A stretch of 64,000 nucleotides of DNA, taken from positions 980,528 through 1,044,527 of the forward strand of contig VWYX01000217.1 in the NCBI GenBank assembly GCA_013396525.1. Reading direction: 5' to 3'. Positions 12,401 through 27,400 of this stretch are shown here, one piece after another (the first letter of the stretch is position 1; every line of letters begins with the position of its first letter). The DNA comes from Chaetorhynchus papuensis (taxonomy: Eukaryota; Chordata; Aves; Passeriformes; Rhipiduridae). The notes under the pieces were generated by a model that saw only the letters and a program-made list of their open reading frames with translations, was not told the DNA's origin and searched no databases. The position numbers and the translations under genes are program-made.

Positions 12401-15400
12401 GGAAAAATCACCTTACACTTATTTTAATTAACACAGTGAAGAGCAGCCAAGCTTTAACGTTACCTTTCAGAAGTAAGGGCATGAAGGGGATTTTCGGCGA
12501 TTTCATTTTCTTGAATGCATCTCTGTAAGCTTTGTGATTCAGAGAAGGATCCTACAAAACCATTTGAGTAATAGACAGAAAAATCAATAGGCTATAAAAA
12601 GAGCAATTCTAAATCCATTACAGGCTTATGATCTGAACATGATTTAGATATAAAAGGTTTCTTTGGGATACAAGGTAGCTAAAGGTTTCTGAGCTAGCTG
12701 ACATGCCAAACTGAACAGGAAACGTAAACAGTGAAAGGAACAAAAGCAATTATGTTCCTTTAGATGAAGCAGTGCTAAATTGAGAGGAAGCTGCAGAATA
12801 GATTCACTTGGACTGCTCTGTAATTTCCCCACAAATTTCTATTAGCAAAATCTCTTCCTATATCGCACAAAATATATCCCAGAACGTACTGCTAATTAAT
12901 TTCTTCTTAAAACAACCAACATCACCAAACAGCAACAAAAAATCCCAACAAAAACTGCTTTAAGATCCATGGAGCACACTGGAGACTTTCACAGAAAATA
13001 ATGCAGTGTGTTTCAGTGGCATTGTGTAGGCAATTCAAAAAGTCATCTCAATTTCCAATGTAAACAACAAACATTTTTGTACACCAGCTCACACAGAATC
13101 TTTAAAACATATTTATTTATAAAAAACTCCAAGTACAGAAGTGTGACAGCCGGTAAAGGCTGGATCTCCTGCTCCCCATGCCAGGCAGTGATCCTACCAT
13201 GCACCCACTTCCATGACAGCCAGAGGAAACATTTGTTTATTCTGCTTTGATAATGCTGACAAAGACCCTCAAGCCTTGGATTCTGACATTTGTTTTTTAA
13301 AGCTTGAGCTGGTCTCTTTTCCTCCTGATCTGCAGCACATTGTTTCAGATAAAGGCTGATTAGCTACCAGAGCACCTCCCAAATTGATGCTGGTGAACTG
13401 ATACAACATTTGGCTCTCTCTGCCCTTCTTCCCTCTGTCAGGAGCACAGCCTCTTTCCTTTTCATGTTTGCAGACCATCTCGGAGCTCTGGAGAGCCACG
13501 TGGCCTTCAGCAAATCATGGACCTGACATGACAAGTCCACCTCCAGACAGTAACAGGCAGACTCCAAATAAATTAGGAAGAAGGAAGGCAGGTAAAGCAA
13601 GAAGTGTTCTTCTGCTGTCAACACCACACTTACCGTCAAACTTTCAAGTTCAGTGAAAAGTTTCTTGAACTTCCCAGGAATTTTCTGAAGTGTGAAAAAC
13701 AGAGAGGGGAAGAAAAAAAAAAACATAATTTGATTTAGGCAGAAAAATGCTGAGGCATTTTTTTTCCACAGGACTGCTCTGGGTGAAGTGCCTGCTGAAA
13801 GCACCAACGTGCAGTTAACCTCTGCTCCTCAGCTCCCAGAGCCCTAATTACAGACCATGTTCAGTGCAACGCCAGCAAGGCACTGGGTCCTGCAGCCTCA
13901 TCCTGGGGCCCTGCATCCTTCTTTTATGGAAACTGCTGGTTAGCAGCTGCTTTTATTTGCTTCCTCAGCTTCCATGACTGCTGCATTTACCTAAATATCC
14001 ATACCAAGCTAGAAGCAGTAACACAGGCTGAGAATTCAGAAATTAATCACGTCCAGGTTAAATCATTTGTTGTAATCAGTCTTCCCCGAACATGGGTTCT
14101 AGAAATTAACAGGTGCCACACTCAGTGCTGTTTTATACATCATGCCAGTGCTGATCAGGGTTAACACTGGCACAACCTGGTGCCAAAGTGAGACATTTCC
14201 TTAATAAACTGATTACTCTGTCTCTGGTATCTGACCCTAACCCCACAGAGGTGCATAAAACACTTTCTAAGGGAGCCCAGGCACAAACTGCTGTCTTGCC
14301 CCTCCTGCCAACACCTGCTCTACTCCACAAGCATCCACTTCCTTTGTCTCTAAGATGCTTTAATGGATTCACATCACTACACTCAAAGCAATTGTTTTGC
14401 AATTTAAATTTTCACTCTTGTATTTCAGACTTGAAAAATGGTGTGTGGACCTTAAAGCCTGTCTATTTTTCCAACCATAGTAATCAAACTAGTAAAAGAG
14501 ATCCCCTCTTAGTACAAATCCTGTCTTGCCTTTGTCCTTAGATCCTGACAGCCACACTGACACTAACAAGAAAAAAGAGATTTAGAACAATTAGATTAAG
14601 TGAATGTGTATGATTAAAATGCTAAAATGACTGAACATGGAAGTGCAATTGCATGTTTTTTCTATCTTAAATCAGGGAAAGTGAGGCTCATTAAAATACT
14701 GGATACTGTAGAAAAAAAAAAAAGTAGAATATGCTTGAGAACATATTACTTGCTTAAGAAATCAAGTGCAGAGCCAATAAGATTTAGTGTCTAAATGGCT
14801 GCTTAAATTTAGGTTGTTTCATTTACATGTGTAAGTAAATATAATTAATTTAAAAACATTGCTCTACTTTCTAAAAGTCACATTACTAATGCAAATGACC
14901 TTCTGCTTTTGAAACTTCCAGTGCAATGAAGTTTTACAAATACAAGAAAGAAAGGATGTGACTTGATAAATATTTTACACACAGAAACGTGACACATTTA
15001 CAGCGGAACATATGCAGATGCACTCTTTGTTCCGACAGGCAACATATTCTGCTCTTCCTGAGAGAAGTCCACCAGCAGCACGTGATCTCCAGAGGCCTCA
15101 GCACAGAGCAGAGTTCTGCATGTCTCTGTGCAGGAGAGATCTGTATCGTTGCCTTTGAGACCATACTTGGTCTCTTCCACTCTCCTACCAAAGCCAAGAG
15201 AAATAGAATGAAGGCAACTCTTAGGAGGAGGCCGGGGCAAATATTGCCTAGAGAGGTGTTTTAGAGATACTAGAGGCAAGGGGTTTCTGTATCATTGTCC
15301 TCAGATATGCATTTTTCTCTAAAACTTTTACTTTATCTCTTTTTTAAGTCAGCTGTTCCTTGCCCGAGTCCCTGCAGTCACTGTCCTTGTTTCTCTGTGT

Positions 15401-18400
15401 GTCAAAGCTGCAGACACACGAGTGATTCTTCCATATGTGTGGTTTCAGCTAAGGGGGAAGACTTTGCTCTGGACAGTGTCAGACAGGTTTGTAAGTCTCT
15501 AATGGCCCTTTGGTCTCAGCTGTTGGTGCTCAAGAGGCAGATCACAGCCCTCCTCTGTCACTCTGTATTATAGATTGGTGTTTTTGGAGTACTGCCCACC
15601 TGTGGTGTTAAGGGCATGAAGGAGGGATAAGGTTCCAACCCATCCCGCTCAATTACTCCTTCCCAATATTTGGTTCATTGGCAGACACAGTAAACTTGCA
15701 GGTACTGTCACTCAGTATGGGTACTATGACTCAATATGGATGCCACTTGGTGGAAACAATAAATCCACAGCATAAATTCAGATCCCAGAGGGACCCTCCT
15801 TTAAACACACTCATGCTCTGTGTAGCAACCAGTAGCTTCTTAAGCAAGTAATCTCTGCTCTCCAGTACACTCCTTATTCATGGTTCATTTCCTAACTTTG
15901 TTGTTCAAGATGAGCAGCTGAAAGAAAACCTGATGAAAGATAGCTAGAGAAGGTTTATTTCTACTTTGTTGTTTTGGCTTTTTAATTAAATTATTCCATA
16001 ATAAGGTATTGCTTGTTTGGAGCCACCTTTGTAAGACTTTTTGTTGTAACATCTACTTAAAATGCTAGAACAATTTATTTTGTTTTAAGAGGATAAGATC
16101 TCCATGCTTTGTTCTTATTTAAAATTCTCGAAGGACACATTTAGGTGTTTTTTTTAATAGCTGTATCTAAGGTTTCAGGTCACAAAGAATTTTCTCCACC
16201 AATACTTCCTCCATGTTTGATTTCAGCATGAAAAACCAATAATTAGAAGGAAAAGGTAATTCACCAGGATACAACCTTTGTGCAAAATGGTTTTGACAGC
16301 ATCCAAAAGATATAAAGATGTGTCTTACCTCCCACGTCTGAGACAGCCGGCTGACAGATGCAGTGTTGAGACCCATAACAATTGCAAAGAATGAATTCAG
16401 ATTTCTTTGGGCTTTACAGCTGAGGAATAAAAATATGATTTTTTTTTTTGTACTCAGAATCAGAGATAAATGGAATGCACAGGTATCCTAGGTTACTGAG
16501 TCTCATTTCAACCCTCAGCACTAACATACAATCATCTTCCACATAATGAACTCATTAAATGTCCTCTCATAACCACCTGCAGTCTAGGTGATGGGGTCTC
16601 TAAGAAGTTTTTTAGAAAACGTTCTACTATCTCATCAACCCTGTTGTTGGCAGGTTATTTTTTTTCCCTTTGCTGTCAAAAGTAATTTTCCCTTTTCAAT
16701 GTTCAAGTTACTCCCAGCTGTCCTTTACCATACAGAATAATTCCTTGACCTCTGTTCTGTTGTATAATAAATATTTTCATCCCCTTTTTCATCTTTTCTG
16801 TAAATTGTACAACATAAGATCCTTCAATTTCTCTTTGTGGTTGTAGCCTGCAATCTGCTTTTCCATATTGTTATTATCCTTCCTTTAATTCTTTGTAATT
16901 TATTTTAACTCACATGTTTTCTTCTTTCCTTCACACCTTTCTCGTGTAGTGAGACAGTGGGGAAAAAAAAAGAAATATTATTACTGTTCTACGTTCTTAT
17001 GCAAGCATAAAAAAACCAGCAAATTATTTATTTGGAACAGCACCACATTTTGTCCTTTCTTTTAATTTGTCATCTATTATCACCCAAGGACCTCTGTCAC
17101 AGTGCTGTTCTTTACAATCATGCATTTATTTCTTCAGCTCAGTATTAGCATTCTGCAGCTGAATTACTTAGCATCTATCTAAATTAAATCTTATCCTCCT
17201 GTTGTTTGCACATGCCACTAGACTCCTTAGATAATTCTTTTTTCTCTATCTATCCTCCAATGCATTTGCAATCCCTCGTCATTTTTATTGTCTGAAAATC
17301 TGGTTAGTGTTCAATTTACACAGGCCTATAAACCAGTTGCAGCTAGTACTGGTTCCAGTACAGGTCTTGATGGAATTTGCTTAATACCTCTATTTTTTGA
17401 CATTTCACCATATACAATCACACCATGCTTATTTCTAGTCCAATTTCTAGTCCATTAGGAAACTTGAAATCCTGAAATACTGAGTCCTTTTCAAACAAAA
17501 ATATTGCCCTGTCTCTTGCAGATTTTTGAAGATCATACAAATATATGGGTACATTTGTGTGAGAGTGAGAATCCTCTTTTAAGATAATTTTTAAGTATGA
17601 ATGAATCTACTGGCTTCACTGGGATTTATCATCAGGGAAAAGTACATGCCAAGGCCTTAGCCTGGAAAATGGCCAGGACTTGTTACAAGTTTTATAAAGC
17701 CTGCCCTTATCACTGTGTACTATCTTGAGACAGTGTATTTCTCACTTCAGCTGTCTTAAAGTTAATCCTAACTTTGTTGCTTGGATTCTTTTTATCATTA
17801 AAGCCAGGCAGCTCCCAAAGGCAACTCATTTCAGAACAAGGAAGGTGTCTAATGCAGCCTGCATGAGCTGTCTGCTGGGTGGGCCCACTCCTCACAACAA
17901 GCTGTAGAGGGAAGGAATGTCTCTTGCAGTCAGCCACTGCTTGCCCAGGGAGCAAAAAGGCTGCTGTTATCATTTGTTTATTCTAACCTTACATTGACTT
18001 GTTTCTTTAACTCCCCAGGATGTTAATTTCTAATAACATGCTAATTAATTTTCTTTATTGAACCCCTTGTTTTCTCTTTTAGGCTAATCATCAACAGAAG
18101 TGTATGGATTTGTTTTTCAAAAACTTTTTTTTCCCTTATATGTACTGACACTCTTGTGTAAAATGCTTTTATTTTTTTCAGGCGTTCCTCAACACCAAAG
18201 CACGCAGATGACGATCATGAAATCTTAGTCCTGGTGCTTTCCTGACCAGAGGAAAATCACAGACAAAGATTCTTGGCAGAATCTGTGAGCAGAGAACAGG
18301 GAACAGCCAGAGCCGTTCGTAGTTCCCTACCTCTCTGCCTTAGTCATAAACAAAACAGGAGGGCTGCTTGGGGTGTCTCATGATGAGAGTCCTGTGCCTA

Positions 18401-21400
18401 GCACTCCATCCTTCCACCCTGAATGTTCCTCTGTCATCAACTCTTCCAGAACTGATGAGATACAGTGGTGTGTTCATTTAGAAAGCAGCTTTTATGATTT
18501 AAAAAAAAAACCTGTGGGAACTACACACTCACTTATTTCATCACCAACATTCTCCAGTGTAGGAGCTTCTGCAGTACACTGGGAGAGCCTGTCTACTGAT
18601 TACTGACAACTGTATTTAGTCTCCATAACTTCGGCTTTTCACTTAACAGAATGTAATCAATAAAAATAGAGCAACATTTTAGTCTGGTAACAAATACATT
18701 CTTATCCGTGTGGGACAGACACAAAACTCTTCCTGGGATGCAAATTAATGCTACAGTGGTGCAAGCAAGGCACATAGAACCAACCATTTTCTGGCCATTG
18801 ATATGGCAGAAAATGAACATATTACTGGATACCACACAACCTGCAAACTAAATCAGATCACATTTATGAGTTACACTAGATTAGATTAGAAGAATTAATT
18901 TCTCTAAAGGCAGTGCTTCAGCAGAGAACAGTCCTTGGTATGTAAGTGCCTTGCAAATTAAATCAGCCCAGTCGATGAAGGGAACAAATTATACATTTTC
19001 CATGAACATGCATATTCAAATATTGCAGAAGACCAACAAGTGGAGAGAGAGGTGAGGAGGATGATTGCACATATTTAAATTGCACCATTTCCTTGGTTAC
19101 TAAGACAGAGAGTGATTACAGAGAAAAGAAATTTCTGTGTATAGTATATATTTGTACTCTGCTGCAGGGCACAGAATAAATGCCAGTACTATTTAGCAAC
19201 AGTGGAAGAGCAGACTGTCAAATCTAATACATGAAGAAACCTACCCCTCCAGTAAGTAAAAGAGTACTCCAGAGAGGATTACATGGAGCAACAGCTTACT
19301 GCAGTTAGGTTCCTCTCTATAGGTAGGACTTCCAAGTTTATAATAGAGTGTTTTGGGTTTTTTTGTGTGATTGTTTTGCTGCCTAAGTAGTTGCCATATG
19401 GTGCTCAGGTTATCTCAGCCAAGGAAGGAGCTATCTCTGCCCCATAAGGGATGTTGCAGCTGACACTGCAGACACAGCAGCTAAGCTGCCAGGGCAGATT
19501 TGAGCAGCATACACTCCACCATGTCTAGTTTTGACCAGGTCCTGCTATTGTTATCTATGGACTGTCTTATTTAGGTATGCTTACTACACTATCAAAACAC
19601 AGGATGACAAACTAATTTTCTTTCCTTGCCTCTCCACCTACTTCTTGACAAGCAAACCATGTGAATTCAAGGATTTCTGTTGCAGAGATAGTAACTTACT
19701 GGGCAGCAATCTTGATGAACTTTTTCACTAGCTGCACACGTTTGCAGAGCTGGCTACAGAGCAGTATCTCGGTGGCGACCCAAAGCTGGACCTCGTTGCA
19801 TCTTTGAAGCAGAAGACTGAGATTCTCAGTGTTTTCAGCACTGCCCTGCCTGCTGAACGTGAAGTATATCAGCTCTTGCTGGAAGACATTGACAACATCA
19901 TTAGGGATATAAAAACAAATATAAATGAACTATTCATTATTTAGAAGTGTGGTTTAGAAACAAGGTCTGGTCACAAATGGTTATTTTTTCATTATCCATG
20001 AGCCAATCGCAAATGCTTCAGGTTTGGCTCAGCAAAATCTAGAGACTTATTACAGAAGGCAGGTGGACTGGAAGTCCTGCAAGATATGCTCTTTTTGTGA
20101 GAATTCCTGCAGTTCCACTTCGGGCTATAGCCAGGTAAAAGACATAAACAGTCTACTTCTGTATTTCATCACTTCTGTTCTAATATGAAAAAGTAACCGT
20201 ACCTCACCATTGCAGAATCTGAAAAATCTCTATTCAAACTTGTTTCTATATTAGCCAATTTTTAATCAGTAGAGGTGTGGGTCTTGATTTCTGTTCAAAA
20301 CAAAACCCCAAACTTGGCCAGCTTCAAATTCAAAGTGTCTGAACTGAATAAAAGAACCCAAAATGAAAGAAAAGGAAAGCATCCGATGAAAAGCAAGGGA
20401 ATTTCACATTCATTTTCTCTGAAAGCCAACATGCTTTTCAGTGAATGATATTTTCAAGAGAGATTTTCTTCTATTAACTGTGTGTTTTACTCAGCAACTC
20501 AAACCAGAACCTAACAAAGTCATTGAAACAACCCAATGGGCCTTGAAGTGCGCCATTATCCCATTTAATAAAGCCTTCCCAGTATTTTTCATCTCACTGA
20601 AGCCTAACACAGTATGTGACCATCTAAATTGCTGAAACTGTAAATTTTTTTGTGACTAAAGCGATATGAAAGACAGCTCTTTGTGGAATCCTGTATTTAC
20701 TGAAACACTATCAAGTGCATAAGACATTTTGCATATGTAACATATTCACAGAGAGGGTTTTTAGAAAATAAACAGGGTCTTTTACTCTTTTGAGGCAGAC
20801 CTCAGTAAAACACATCAGGTATACAGGGAATGTATGAGATGCCCGAACACAGGAAATTTACAAACCCTTGAAAATTCTTTTCAGTCTCAAGGACTGCAAG
20901 ATAACTCTTGGACCTGTCACCACTACTGAGAGCTGCCAAATCATGCTGTCGTGACAGGGAACCAGGCACCCGGGAATACCAGTGCTCCAAAATGCACCAG
21001 ACTGGCATACCTGGAAGTGGATGTGGTGCTTCTTACCTCGTGAATTGCATTGAAGAGGCTCCAGTCAAAGTTTGTTAGTTCTAAGGCAAGATCCCAGGTG
21101 TTAATTCCCAAAATCCTCACAGATCTCTGCTGCAATTCCTCATTTTCAGAAAATGGGCTCTAAACGAATAGACAAGAGCAAAAAAATGCCTCAAGAAATG
21201 CCAAGGGTTCTGCAGCGAAACAGTTACTGGACTAAGTTACCCAACAGAGCTGAGTAAGTAATCTTCTCTAAGTGCACTCTGAGGGCTTTTTTCCCCACTA
21301 ATCAAAATGAAGGAGCTATAACCTATTTAATAAATAGCTTGAAATGGGAAATGGGTCAATAGGATCAATGATTTGCTTTGGAGAGTGAGGCCTTCTCCCT

Positions 21401-24400
21401 CTCTCCTTCCCTCTCCCCACCTTGAATATAAAACACTGGCCAAGCAGACAGCATAATGAAAATAAAATCCCTGAAACTATCAGAAAATAAAATCTAAATT
21501 AAGACACCAGTAAATTTTCTGATATAAAAGAATCATTCTGAAAACACATTGGATTTAGAATAAATACACATAATTTGCCCTCCAGTCCACTTTTACAAAT
21601 AACATAAATCCATACATTTTATGATTAATCTACCCCAAATGTAATCAACAAAGAGTAAAACGCTGTGGGTTCTGATTCATAAAAGTTACTTAGTATATTA
21701 CTGAGGAGTGCTGTGGTATTGCTGATACTCAGGGTCATTTGACATTTCCATTTTTAGCTTGGATTTTCAAAGTTTTGCATTTCTCTTGGCTTTTTTAACC
21801 TCATCAGTCTGAAACTTGGCACATGAACCATGTGCCAAGATGAAAGATTATTATTACCAGTTAAGCCATTACTTTGGTGCTATATTTCTGACAGTTACAG
21901 CAAGTTTAGCAATTTTTATTACGTAACTAATGAAACTAGGTTGGCTGTCACCTGTCTGCACTGGAAACCTTCCCTTAATATTCACATTTTTAGAGGTGGC
22001 TCTAATGCTGGAGATCATGGGGATGACAGATTACGATGACAGTGGCGTGTCAGCTCTTTGGGGCACATTGATCCAACAAAATGTAAATAGACATCTCTCA
22101 TCCTGAGGATGAAGGCACAGATCCTGGAGGTACTGACATCATGGAGAAGTCAGTTGCGATACAGTCCCTGCTCTTTCCTGGAAACATCTGCATTATTAGC
22201 AGAAAACTATTGAAACAGCAAAGTGCCTGACTGTGCCTGCTTCACTGAGATTTTAGGAAAACATGGAGGGAGGGAGTTTGCAATCCTGGTTTCTAAAGAC
22301 AGAGGGAAGGATGAGAGAGGTCTGCTGCCTGTCGATCCGCTCACCTTCCCGGCCCCAGTGAGAGGATGGAGAGACAGAAGGGAGGACACAGCACCAGTGA
22401 TACACACCAGCTAACCTGGTGGCTGCCACCACACAGGGGTTGCCCTGATGGGTCTGGTGGAACTCACACCAGACATACACACTTTTTCTACACATAGTAA
22501 TTCCATGGAATTTGTCCACCACTTTGTATGATGATGTACCAGCCGCTCTAAGCACTACAGAGGCACAAGGCAGGGTGGGGAGGAAAGAGTCACAAGAGCC
22601 CCAAATAATCCTCATCCCATCCATTCTGGTACAAACACTGGTCAGCTTTTCCAGGCTGATGTAGATTGAAAGATTTAAGCTGTACAGAAGCTTTGGTTTA
22701 TTTAAAATTGATGATTTTTTTTTTTTTTTTTTTTTTCAAATAACTGCTGTTAATGAAAGATTTTTTTTTTTTTTTTTTTTTGGAATAGAGCCGCTCAGTA
22801 GTAAGCTTTACTAAGGAAGCAAAACATAAATTCTGCATTGAAAAAGCCCTCTGAGAGGAATACTGAGGTTTTGATTTGGAGTCAGACAAACAAAAAATGG
22901 GAAATACACAATCCTGATCCTTACCAAAGAATCAGTCAGATCTTTTCGGTATACAAACATACGACTGGATGACTCCAAAGATTTTGAGATGGCCAAGTCA
23001 TTTGGTTGTAACTCATGTTTTTCTGTAAAAACAGCAAACAAAACACAGAAGTTTCAGAACAGGAGTAAAAGCTGTATATGAGAAATAAAGGTACAATTGT
23101 ATCTGTGATGCCAGGTCAACTCCAGAGAAGGTAACTAAGCATCAAATTCAGTCTCTCTGGGGACCCATCATCTCCACTCTGTTCAGGCAAGATAAAGGCA
23201 AAGTATCTCTGATGGACTAGAGCACCAAAGCTTCCTGCTTCTGCTTTCAAACTGCACTTCACAAAGAATAGATAGAAACCCTGAAATCATCTAGTCTAGC
23301 CTCCTATGCCTTACAGAACATTTCACTTCAGCCCAGTGTCTCTAGTATAAATGTAGTGACTTCTGTTAGAGCAGAGTGTGTCAGCCTCCACAGGCTGAGG
23401 TGTTGTCACTGGAGGCAAAACCGGGGGTGGAGATGAAATCAGTAACCACAGCCATCCAACAGGAAAAGAAGTTTAAAGGATCCCAACACCATGAAATTCA
23501 CCCTACAGAGCAGAGCTGAGGAGTCCTTTATAACACAGTATTTACAGTAATTCTTCTAGACCGAGAGTAATTAATTTAGGAAATATCTGAGTAAAAGAGC
23601 AGGACACCGGTAGCAAAGAGAAAGGACTTTTTTCCTCCACTCCAGTGTACTGGTATCAGCTCTGTGGAATCTTGAATGAGCTAGAGAAAGGTGGGGGGAA
23701 AAATAAAGCAAAACACCAAACACAGCTTAAAAACTGCCCTGTGAAAACGGTCACTTCCTGCAGGGTCCAAGTAATCCTCTCGAGACCAGATACATGGGAG
23801 ACCCAAAACTACTGCAAGCACACTGACAGCTACCCTAGACTCTACATTGCCCATGAGAAGTAGGACTAGGAGGAGTCTGAGAACCAGACATAATTTCAGT
23901 TTTCCATTTTACCCATGCTCACTTATCCTGATACACACATACATTATGCTGAACTAACACTATGTTTTTTCAAGGTAATTTTGAATAAGGAGCTTGCTTA
24001 TCTGTTATTGGAACACAATAAAAACAGGTTCTCCAAAGCTCATACTGCTGCCCTTCAAGTGGATGAAAGACAAGAGTTCTAAGTCACACAAATAGCAAAA
24101 ACACAAAGCAGAAAAAAAAGCACAGCAGGCTGGTGTTTATTTACTTGCAGTACAGGATGCATAAGAAGATACTGAACTTGTATTTCCAATTAACTCAGGC
24201 AATGTAACTGAATAACATTTTAGGGGTTACAAAGGTCATGTACAGACGGCTTTCCTATTATACCTGCATTTTATTTACTGTTTCTCATTGAACAACCAAG
24301 TGGCAACCACTTCTATTTTGTGGCTTTCCTGGGAACCAATATAGTATGTTTCATTATTTATGAATGGTTGGTTTTCTTTAGCTAAGCAGGCAGTTAGAAC

Positions 24401-27400
24401 CAGATTTATTGCTATCAGATCAAAACTTGCCCTGCTCTTGAATAGTAGAGAAAGACCTGAAAAACAACAGCAGCACAGTGATTTGGCAGTGCTGTGAAAC
24501 GCAATGGAGGTGAGTTTGGGCACACACAAGGGTAAAAAGAGTATGCCTGAAAATGCCTGGATGGCCAGGACACCCATGTGTAATGCTCCCAATGGATGCT
24601 CTGTGCCCAGGCTCTCAATAAACAGAGCAGGGCACCATCTCCCTGCCACCCACACCAGTGCACTCAAAAATAACGTTTCTTTAATAGAGCTCAGCATGGG
24701 GGAAAAAAATGTGACCTTCCAGTTCTGAATCAAAGATATAAACAGAGCAAGCCAGCACTTGTGTGTATGTCATTTAACTAGACTGACAAAGAAGCAGCAA
24801 TGAGTGCTGTAACTTAAAAGACTCATCCTTTGTCTTAGGGGGTCAACACCAACTAATGTTATCTGAGAATATTGCCAAGATATTCTACTCTCAGTTCTTT
24901 TGTAGATACAGCTTCACGTTTCTATGCACCTAGTTAAATTGCTTCCAAAAAACACCACAACAATCAAAACAACTTGACCAAGGAGCTTGAGACCTGCCAA
25001 ACACCGAAGAAGATCTTGGGACTTTGGCTGGTCCCTAGGATCACTCCACGATCACTCTAGTCTTTCTTTAAAAAGACAATAAGCCCTTCTGTTTAATGAC
25101 TAATGCTAAAACAATGGGCAAAAGATGTCAGTTGTAAGGAAGACTGCTTGCAAAATATTGCTGAGATTGCTCTCAGCATCTCAATTGTGCAAACACATCT
25201 TTCTCCTCAAGAATTTTTGTTACCCCTGCCATAAATGAGGAAACAGCCATGCATAGAGTATTTGCTATTCCTTTCTATATTTTTAAAGCAAACCATGCCT
25301 CATTGCCTTCAAAATTAATTTAAATTCCAAAGTAGCAGATTCATCTGTAGAAAAGAAATAAAACCTTGCAATACTGCTGGAGACTGAGAGTTCTTTACAC
25401 TCCCTTCCCAGCCAGGAGATGCTACATCCCACAGTACCCAAGAAAGAGCTGTTGCCATGGAAACAAGTCTCTGGGAAGCAGCTCCTCATTGTTCCCCTGG
25501 TCATCCAGCTGTGGGCCCATAGAGGAACAGCTGTATCCTTGCATCAGAAAATGTCAGCCCTCCCGCACCTGATGCAATAAAAGGTAAGTAATCAGATGAA
25601 GGGAAGTTATTTACCGCCAGAGAATGAGACCGTCACCAGCGCCAACTCCTCCTCTGGGTACTGGATCTTTTCTGCCACGATCTTCAGTATCTCCTGAGCT
25701 GAAGTCGACACTTGAGCTTTCACACTGACATAGGAGTGCTCTGTTATATACACACGGCAGAAAACTGCACAAAGGAAGAAAGACATGCTCAGCTGAAGGC
25801 AGAGATACCCAAACAGCGCAAGGAACAAACCTGCAGACCCCACCACAGCAATGCCTCAGCTGCCTGGCTACTGAAGGAAGGGCAGTCACTGCCCCCTGAC
25901 ACAAAGGACATGAAACTGACCATAAACATCACCATTTTTCCCCTCCCCACCTCCTGTTCCTGGGAAATGAGAGAGGCAAGCAAATGAAAACACAGACTCC
26001 CGCAGCAGTATCTATTTAAGACTTCCTACCCTGAGGATTTGACACAGACAACCTCCTTCACTGCCTATCTTCTCTGCAAACTCAGCTGTTGCCATCTTTT
26101 CTCCCTTAATTTTCGGTTCAGATAAATCACAGTCCTTTCAGTGTATTTCATATCTGCTGCAAAAATTATTTTGGACCTCTACTTCCACCTGGAACAGAAA
26201 GCTTTGCAAGAACAGCGCTTCCCGATTTTCAACCACTCCTGATAGCTTATCTGTCTAGACATCTAAAGTACTTGCACTGCCAGAGTATTTTAGCACCAAC
26301 AGAGACTGCCCAAACAGCCATACAATCAGTTCTGACAACTCATTTCCTGAATCACAAGCAGCACATATAAGTGGGACTGGCCTGAGGAAATTCCCTGGGC
26401 TCACTACTTCCACTGAGGTCCACGAGTTGGTTCAGCTCTGGGAATGCTGTGGTCAGCTCAGCGATTACTTTTTTCTGCTACAAAAAGGGATGTACACTCT
26501 CTCTGCCCGCCAGAATTTTAGGTTTACATCTTTTGCCGAGTTTGCCCTAGCTAGTTCTTTGAAATACGGCTGCTACACTTAAAGCGGAAGAAACTGTACT
26601 GCAGACTTGCATAAATATTTTTATAATTACATCTGCTAATCAGAATCGTCACAGCTCTTAGTTTCACACTCACTTCAGTGCTTAATTAAACTTTCCATTT
26701 CCTTCTACTCGGCACTTCTTATTACAGACAGGCTTCTACCATGTCAATACAGGACAACTTTTCTTCTCCAGAACTGCTGTATTTTTTTTATTATCTTTAT
26801 TGACAGATGTATGAAGCACTAGCTCTTTGCTTGTCCTATGGATCTTCATGGCTTTGGAGCACTTTCATTAGTGAAGATTATGCCAGAAGCAGCTAAGAAC
26901 TCTATCCTTTAAAATATGGGATTTTTTTCCTGTTGTAGTAAAGAAAAAATGAATATGAGCATGAAGGAGGAACTTAACATTGAGTACTGGGGAAAAAAAA
27001 GTCATTTGATTTTATAATTCCTTTTTAACCTGTCTCTGCTGACAGAGAGTAAATGAGATGCTCATGGCAGAATCTCTCATCAGGATGGATACACATCACG
27101 AAAATAGAGACATCCAATTGCACTTTAAATTACTAGGTAGAAAAATAAATTTTAAAAAATCTGACAGGAATATTTGGACTCCATATGCAGAGTGACACAC
27201 CTTGCTTACAGTGAATCTGTTTGAAATGTCCTCTCTGTCATTTGCAAAGGGACAATGACAGCAATGTCAATTTATAAATGGGCTATTGATCTATCCTTTC
27301 TCTAACACTGAACTAAATCAACCCACAAGTCAGGTGCTCAAGCACAACCCCCATAGTGATTCTCCCCCTCACACCTTTCCAACGTTCTGTCTGTGGCATC

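Noticed and set aside
24275..24733. 152-codon minus-strand ORF in intron 7
   Set aside because: Shadowed by other ORFs on both strands, with no recognisable motif and no matching splice signals.
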